A stretch of 64,000 nt of DNA from Oopsacas minuta (lineage: Eukaryota > Porifera > Hexactinellida > Lyssacinosida > Leucopsacidae). Position numbers and translations under genes: made by a program. Position 1 is the stretch's first letter. The number at the start of each line of letters is the position of its first letter. The DNA lies in assembly GCA_024704765.1 (NCBI GenBank), contig JAKMXF010000295.1:310001-374000 (forward strand). Reading direction: 5' to 3'. Positions 58,887 to 64,000 of this stretch are shown piece after piece. The notes beneath the pieces are model-generated. The model worked only from the letters and a program-made list of their open reading frames with translations, ran no database searches and had not been told where the DNA came from.

Positions 58887-60305
58887 ATGACTGCGTTATC
58901 TTCAAGTTCATTTCCTACTTTGTCTTTGAGTGAGCAAAATCACTATTCTCTCAATACCTATTTAGATAATCACAAATCCAATTCACGTTCTTTTTACAAT
59001 CCCAATCCTCTATGTTCTAAATTCTTTCAGCGCCTCCCAGCTGTAGAAAAAGACTCTAATTTTAGAATTGTAATGAGCCAACGGAAACATTTTAGCTTGA
59101 AAAGACCCAATCTTCATTCTTCTATTGTTGACACTAAAAATGTATTTCGACATTCCGAGATCTTTTCAGATGATCCTTCTCTCAAATTTCAGCCAAATAT
59201 TATTCCTCCCAATTCTTCTAAATTTGTTTCCCCACAAGATTATTTTAATCTATCTCCCAATGGCTCCAATATTTTACACAAGCAAGATTTTCTTGATGAC
59301 TGTAACAGCGAACTAGCTGTACATGTTCCTTTCACTGAATACACTTATCGGAAAGAACCAATTACAGATATTCAAGATATAACATTCCGCAAACCATCAA
59401 TTAACAATTTGGATGAGACTTGGTATTGCTCGAGCGAGAGCATACAATCAGATTTACAAATGCAAAGACTGCCTCAGTTTGATATTGCTAAAAATTCATC
59501 CATTTTGTGTGGCAACGCTCCAACTCGTAAATCTGATAGTTTGAGGATTCGAAAACTATTGCCCTCAATTAACCTGATTAAGCGTAAATTATTACCTACT
59601 CAATCTTTTGACGATTCTATACTTAATACCTCTAATACTGGAGAGGACTATGTTCAATCAACGACTTGTTCTGGCTCAATTGATTCAGGACATGTTTTTA
59701 AAGAAATTGGCCTAAAGAACTCCCATTCTGCAGATAAAAATTTGCATACATACTCTAATTTCACTGATTTTATTTGTGAACACAAAAAACAGAACAGATA
59801 TATGAAAATAAAGCAAAACGATATTATAACAGTTGACCTCAAACCTAACCATCGGGATACTAATTCGGATAAAAGGTATTTATCTTACTGTAGCTCAGCG
59901 TCTTCTATCGAAAGATCGGATATTTTTCGTTACCCGAATACCTCTCATCATGATGTTGATAATCAACACATATTTATTCCTATAATTCGTTCAGAATCGA
60001 CACCTTGTATTTATCCTCCCCCATTACGAATCGGAATTAAGCGAAGACTTAAGGAAACACAGCGTCCCGCTGCAAATTTTTCAAAAATGTACAATAGTCA
60101 AATTAATCCTTGTGTTTCTACTCCTAGCGTATCGCCTGTTGAAGATCTCAAGAGGTTTTCAAGCAGATCCCCTGAAAGTATACCAGAGGATTGGGAATGT
60201 GAATCTGTTTTGAAGGATATCCCTTTTTATGAAAAATCAAATCAGTTTAATAATATTCGAAGTGGCTCGGAAAAGCTTGATTTACAATCAATTGAAGAGA
60301 ACTGA
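58887..60305 (+). CDS. Unrecognised serine-rich protein, 472 codons
   Basis: The longest open frame in the window, starting MTALSSSSFPTLSLSEQNHY. Composition is rich in Ser, Asn, Pro and Lys, with short basic patches (for example IRKLLPSINLIKRKLL near residues 220-235) and acidic/serine phrases such as SPESIPEDWECESVLKD near the C-terminus. There is no signal peptide, membrane segment, zinc finger or catalytic motif. The length without a stop in AT-rich DNA argues that it is real or recent. Possible upstream promoter elements are only AT-rich; an attaaa signal lies near 60414. It may be a host single-exon gene or a large exon. No nearby inverted repeats tie it to a transposon. Confidence 0.6.
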   Translation: MTALSSSSFPTLSLSEQNHYSLNTYLDNHKSNSRSFYNPNPLCSKFFQRLPAVEKDSNFRIVMSQRKHFSLKRPNLHSSIVDTKNVFRHSEIFSDDPSLKFQPNIIPPNSSKFVSPQDYFNLSPNGSNILHKQDFLDDCNSELAVHVPFTEYTYRKEPITDIQDITFRKPSINNLDETWYCSSESIQSDLQMQRLPQFDIAKNSSILCGNAPTRKSDSLRIRKLLPSINLIKRKLLPTQSFDDSILNTSNTGEDYVQSTTCSGSIDSGHVFKEIGLKNSHSADKNLHTYSNFTDFICEHKKQNRYMKIKQNDIITVDLKPNHRDTNSDKRYLSYCSSASSIERSDIFRYPNTSHHDVDNQHIFIPIIRSESTPCIYPPPLRIGIKRRLKETQRPAANFSKMYNSQINPCVSTPSVSPVEDLKRFSSRSPESIPEDWECESVLKDIPFYEKSNQFNNIRSGSEKLDLQSIEEN

Positions 60306-61343
60306 TTTATTCAAGCTTTGTAAATATTGTAATATGCTGCATGTTTAAGTTAACCATAATTTATGCTTTAAATATTTGTTATGTTCGCACAAACACCATA
60401 TCTTTGAATTTTATATTAAATGCTGTACTTTTTATGCTCACATCATCGAATCTTTTCAAACCTTATAGGTATGTATCATGTCACACCCTGCTATATATGC
60501 ACGCTTACTTATTCTGCAGAATCTTCTTGTCTTTGTCCAGTTTATGAAGAGTTGAATTGTATCAGGTGAGAGAGAATATAAATATACTAGTTTAACCTTA
60601 ATCGCGACTCTTTTCCTCCACTATCCACTATTTTCGTTTGAATATCATCGTTTGACTAAAATTTACATAAATCTTTTGAATAATTTCTTCCACTACAGTA
60701 GAAATCATTTATTTGCCCCCATTAATGCACGGGCAAAAGGAAAAAGCCCTATCGATAAAATAACCCTATTTAATTTCAAGCCATTGTAATATTCGTAGAT
60801 GAAAGTTTTAGTCCTGACGTTCGGTAGAGTTGAGCAATCAGATCACGATCCGACACGAACACACACAGCGTGTTCATGTTGATGTGATATTTGACCACAA
60901 CACTGCTCTAGTCTAGAGTCAACAAAAATCAAATAGTTAATTGAAATAGTAAGCTAATATTTACAAAATCTAATCAATTTTTTACTCATTGCATAGGCCG
61001 ATTTCGACTTTAATGTATTGAGTTTGTATCTTCCCCATTTATATTATACTTATCATCCAATTAGCTACCTCAGTATATTTCTTGTTTTGGTTGTTATGAC
61101 AAAATGCCATCTACATAAGAATGATTATTTTCCTTTATTTCTCACGGCCAGGTATTAAACTCCAGATTTTCAAATCAATTAGTGAATCGCCCTGCTAGTA
61201 ACTTTTATTGATTCTCAAAGAGGTAATAATCTATGTAGATATGTATTTGAACAATTTTTTGCAAAAGATCTTGATAATAAGGTATTTTCTCACAGACGGG
61301 ATGGGAATTTGCTTCCCCTTTTTACAATTTACTTATAATACCA
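60306..61343. other. Gene-free stretch
   Basis: Contains the probable 3' flank of the 472-codon frame. No other feature is seen. Confidence 0.4.
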
Positions 61344-61826
61344 CAGTAGAACCTCTAAAGTGGGGGATTCGGAAGGCGAAAGTTCGGATATGCCCCTATT
61401 CCCCACATATAATTTCAACGGTAAATGCCCTTTAATCAAGTTTTTAGAGTCAATTTGTATAGCCACTTCCTCCAATGACTGTTTTTTCTATGATATTTGA
61501 TTTTATAATATTTTAAAGGTTTATTTGTTCAAAACAAATTTTGTGAAAAAGTGTATTCCTAGAAATCAAAATATTTCAAATGATCATGGAATGCTTCTAT
61601 GATTACTTTCCAAATTTGCACCAAAATATACATTGCAATGAACTATATTGCAAAATTCCTCACTTCGAAAGGTTGATTTTAATAGTGTAAGGTATTGTTG
61701 CTCTTAAAGTGACCCCATTCCCCGCTTATAGAAGTTCGTTTCTATGGAAATAAACGAAAATAGACAAAAAGTGCCTCGCCTATAGAGGTGCCCAATTTAT
61801 AGAGACCCCGCTTATAAAGGTTGCAC
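61344..61826. mobile_element. Pogo/Tigger-like MITE (~480 bp)
   Basis: The left end is cagtagaacctctaaagtgg; the right end, read inward, is agtgcaacctttataagcgg. Both continue with G-rich 'gggg' blocks. The right half matches the solo end at 2809-2935. The interior has no transposase. The exact right edge is uncertain by a few bases. Confidence 0.55.
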
Positions 61827-63130
61827 TATAACAGATATTGTTTAGTGGACTTTGGGGTGAAGAAATTGAATAAGGTGACATAATGGAACTTCTTCAAATT
61901 TAATGTTTCTAAATTAAACAGACATTTACGAATTCTGTAGCAGACCAGCAGTGCAGCTCGAGCCTCTGGGTCATGTTTCTAAAGAAAAAATCATTAGTAG
62001 TTAAATTAATTAATCATGTCATTCGAAGTATAAGTCAAAGATGTTAAAATACGATAATTATATGATTAATCAAATAGATTTAGAAACGTCAAAATTGGAA
62101 TCTACATACTAGAATACCCCTGAAAAACATTGGAACGAAAAATCTAGCATCGATTGGAAAATTGAAACATTTGCAAAAGGTGTGAAAGTATGATTAATCA
62201 TGTGATAAATAAGTGAATTTTAACTACCTGAAAATCTCAAATTGGACACTACGGACCCAACTACACCTGATGTCAAGTATAGTTTTGTATTGATGAATAT
62301 ATTCATTCAAATCCTATCATATTCAGGGCCAGCGCCACCCTAGGTGTCTTGGGCGTCAGGATACCCCCTACCACGCAAGAATTTGTCATTACTTTCTATG
62401 TCAAGGGTTGTTTAGGCACCCACTGTGAGCACCCAATGGTCTCAAAGCCAGCGCCAGACTTAAGATTCCTCCAAATCTTATCAAATCCTTTTGAAATCCT
62501 TTGAAATCCTGATCAAATATATCAAACTATTTTACCAGCATATGTATTAAATCATTTGATAGTGATTTGGCAAATCACAAGTGTGACAACATGTTGAAGC
62601 TTAATCTCTAGCATGCTTTCTATTTGATATAGAAATGTGTGAAAATTTGATTAATCACCAAAAAAGGAGTAAAATATTCACTTCAGAAAAATTTTATACC
62701 TGAGGTGAAATTCTCCAGGTTTGCCGTGGGAAGGGAAATTCAATCCCCATCCCATTCCCACGAGTTTTGCCCATATGGGAATTCTCATGGGTTTCTCATT
62801 AGGGTAATTCCTATGGGCTTTTCCTTTAGCATTTGCTGCCCACGAAATTTTATAGGAAACAATGTTGTTTACTTTCTAGCAACGGAATTGAAATCATACA
62901 TGCCAACTGTCCCGTTTATGGATGTGTTGTCGGCCTGAGGCTAATGTCCCGCCAAAACTTTCCGAATAACCTTAATAAACCCGCTTTGAATGCCCTTACT
63001 GTTTAAATCTGTATCCTCTGATCTAAAGATAAAATTTCGCATTCGCATCTGGGAGTTTACAAATTCCACATCAGAATCTACATTAATTGCAGTCAATTAT
63101 TGAGACTATATTCAGTGTTGTGACTAATCA
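61827..63130. other. Gene-free stretch
   Basis: 62327-62350 ('cagggccagcgccaccctag') and 62448-62460 ('aagccagcgccagac') look like copies of one terminus in the same orientation. 62485-62530 is 'tttgaaatcc' low complexity. 62710-62830 has short repeats around 'catgggtttctcat'. Nothing else is recognised. Confidence 0.35.
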
Positions 63131-63418
63131 CTATAAAATGATAATCGATTGTGATCGATTACCAGTGTAGCTCACTATCTCTAGTTCACTTGATGCAACG
63201 AGTTGATGACGATATGCAAAATACTTCATATAAATTGGTATAATATAATCTGGTTTACAAAGACGCAACTCTGTGTATTTCCGCTTTCCAATCTCAAGTA
63301 TATCAATCAAGGCTTCTGCTTTGTTAAATTTAGAATACATTGAGATGGAGCCTAATTTGCAGTTGAAATTATATCTTACAAATGTCAGAAGTCTTCCTAT
63401 CATTATCCTTCTTAGCAA
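63131..63418 (-). CDS. Hypothetical open frame, 95 codons
   Basis: Starts MLRRIMIGRLLTFVRYNFNC and contains LIDILEIGKRKYTELRLCKP and IIPIYMKYFAYRHQLVASSE. It has no known motif. A GT that could serve as a donor follows YT near 63153, so it could be an exon; equally it could be a chance frame. Confidence 0.2.
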   Translation of the reverse strand: MLRRIMIGRLLTFVRYNFNCKLGSISMYSKFNKAEALIDILEIGKRKYTELRLCKPDYIIPIYMKYFAYRHQLVASSELEIVSYTGNRSQSIIIL

Positions 63419-64000
63419 TTTTTTGTAGATTCATCGATGCTATTTGCTTGGGATATACACCTCCCTACTAGCAATAAAACTAATATGCTCAGGGAGGGGA
63501 GCAAGTCGTTATGTCAAAGATTCCATATCTATGACAAGAATATGCTTCCTTGAAGGTAATTGACTGTTCAATGGATACGTTTCCATAGCTTTAGGGGTGG
63601 ATTAGCGGGAACTGAGAGACTCTATTATTCTATTCCAGTCATCAAAATGACTTTTCTTTCGAAAGGCTACACGTTGAGAGACCAATTCTTTTAATATTTA
63701 TCTAAAGTGAAAAACTCTAAATGAGGAATCTGAAATATTTCCAAATCCTTGTAGCATCATTTACGTTGTTATTGTCACCCTTTAGGAGGTTGTTAGCTTC
63801 CAGGTTATTCATCTTCAATAGTATTGTTTAGTAATATTCTGTGCATTTTCATAGTCGTCTGACTCCGAACATTTTTCGGTCATTAACTGGTACGGATATA
63901 TACTGTCATTATCCTAAATCACAATCTTGTAAATACACAAATGTAGTAAGTAATCAACATCCTATAAATAACCACAAATTTGTTTATAGTTTTTCTATTC

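Noticed and set aside
1-64000. tRNA genes
   Set aside because: A scan by eye for the GGTTC-A-A arm with a matching acceptor stem found no convincing cloverleaf.

Overview
This window looks like AT-rich nuclear DNA from an invertebrate metazoan. The evidence is short spliceosomal introns with GT..AG ends inside transposase genes, a metazoan-type ribosomal protein eL8 (RPL7A) exon, and a set of cut-and-paste DNA transposon superfamilies (Ginger1, Transib/RAG1-like, Merlin, hAT, Tc1/mariner, P/THAP) typical of invertebrate animals. I cannot name the species. I found no rRNA, tRNA or CRISPR array, and no reverse transcriptase.

Layout. 1-14 kb is gene-poor: a fragment of a pogo-like element, an 881-bp fold-back MITE, four copies of a ~270-bp dispersed repeat, one short palindromic MITE and one convincing host exon (eL8, minus strand, 9185-9415). 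14.2-16.3 kb holds a ~22-bp minisatellite and an inverted duplication whose arms both keep the same acidic coding sequence. 16.3-22.9 kb is a decayed ZMYM/DUF4371-type hAT element, invaded by a Tc1-like element (16743-18082) and by a BED-finger hAT (copy A, 19189-21225). 23.7-24.9 kb is a decayed mariner. 25.1-27.8 kb is a second mariner whose 3' coding end is split by a Tc1-like element (26297-27604). 30683-36359 is an intron-containing Ginger1 element (integrase plus OTU protease, GAGC target duplication) that carries another member of the same Tc1-like family (33640-34965). 37.9-39.1 kb is a decayed second OTU-domain gene.

The centrepiece is 42034-52875, a four-layer nest. The outermost layer is a Transib/RAG1-like transposon relic whose two ends both start with CACAGTG, the heptamer of V(D)J recombination signals. 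A Merlin element (42648-45034) has split its transposase gene near the catalytic glutamate. A 5.2-kb element (47372-52615) lies upstream of that gene; it has ~370-bp inverted repeats, an 8-bp target duplication and a transposase-like protein of a family I cannot assign to a named superfamily. That element is itself split by BED-hAT copy B (48850-50886). Copies A and B have the same length, encode the same protein and share the same premature stop, so the family moved recently.

52.9-58.5 kb holds more MITE-like repeats and a P-element/THAP relic. 58887-60305 is the longest open frame of the window (472 codons), an unrecognised serine-rich, probably disordered protein that may be a host exon. 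The rest is mostly anonymous AT-rich sequence with a pogo-like MITE at 61.3-61.8 kb.

Most transposases carry frameshifts or stops. Element boundaries were read by eye from inverted repeats and target duplications. Alignments and percentages were not computed.
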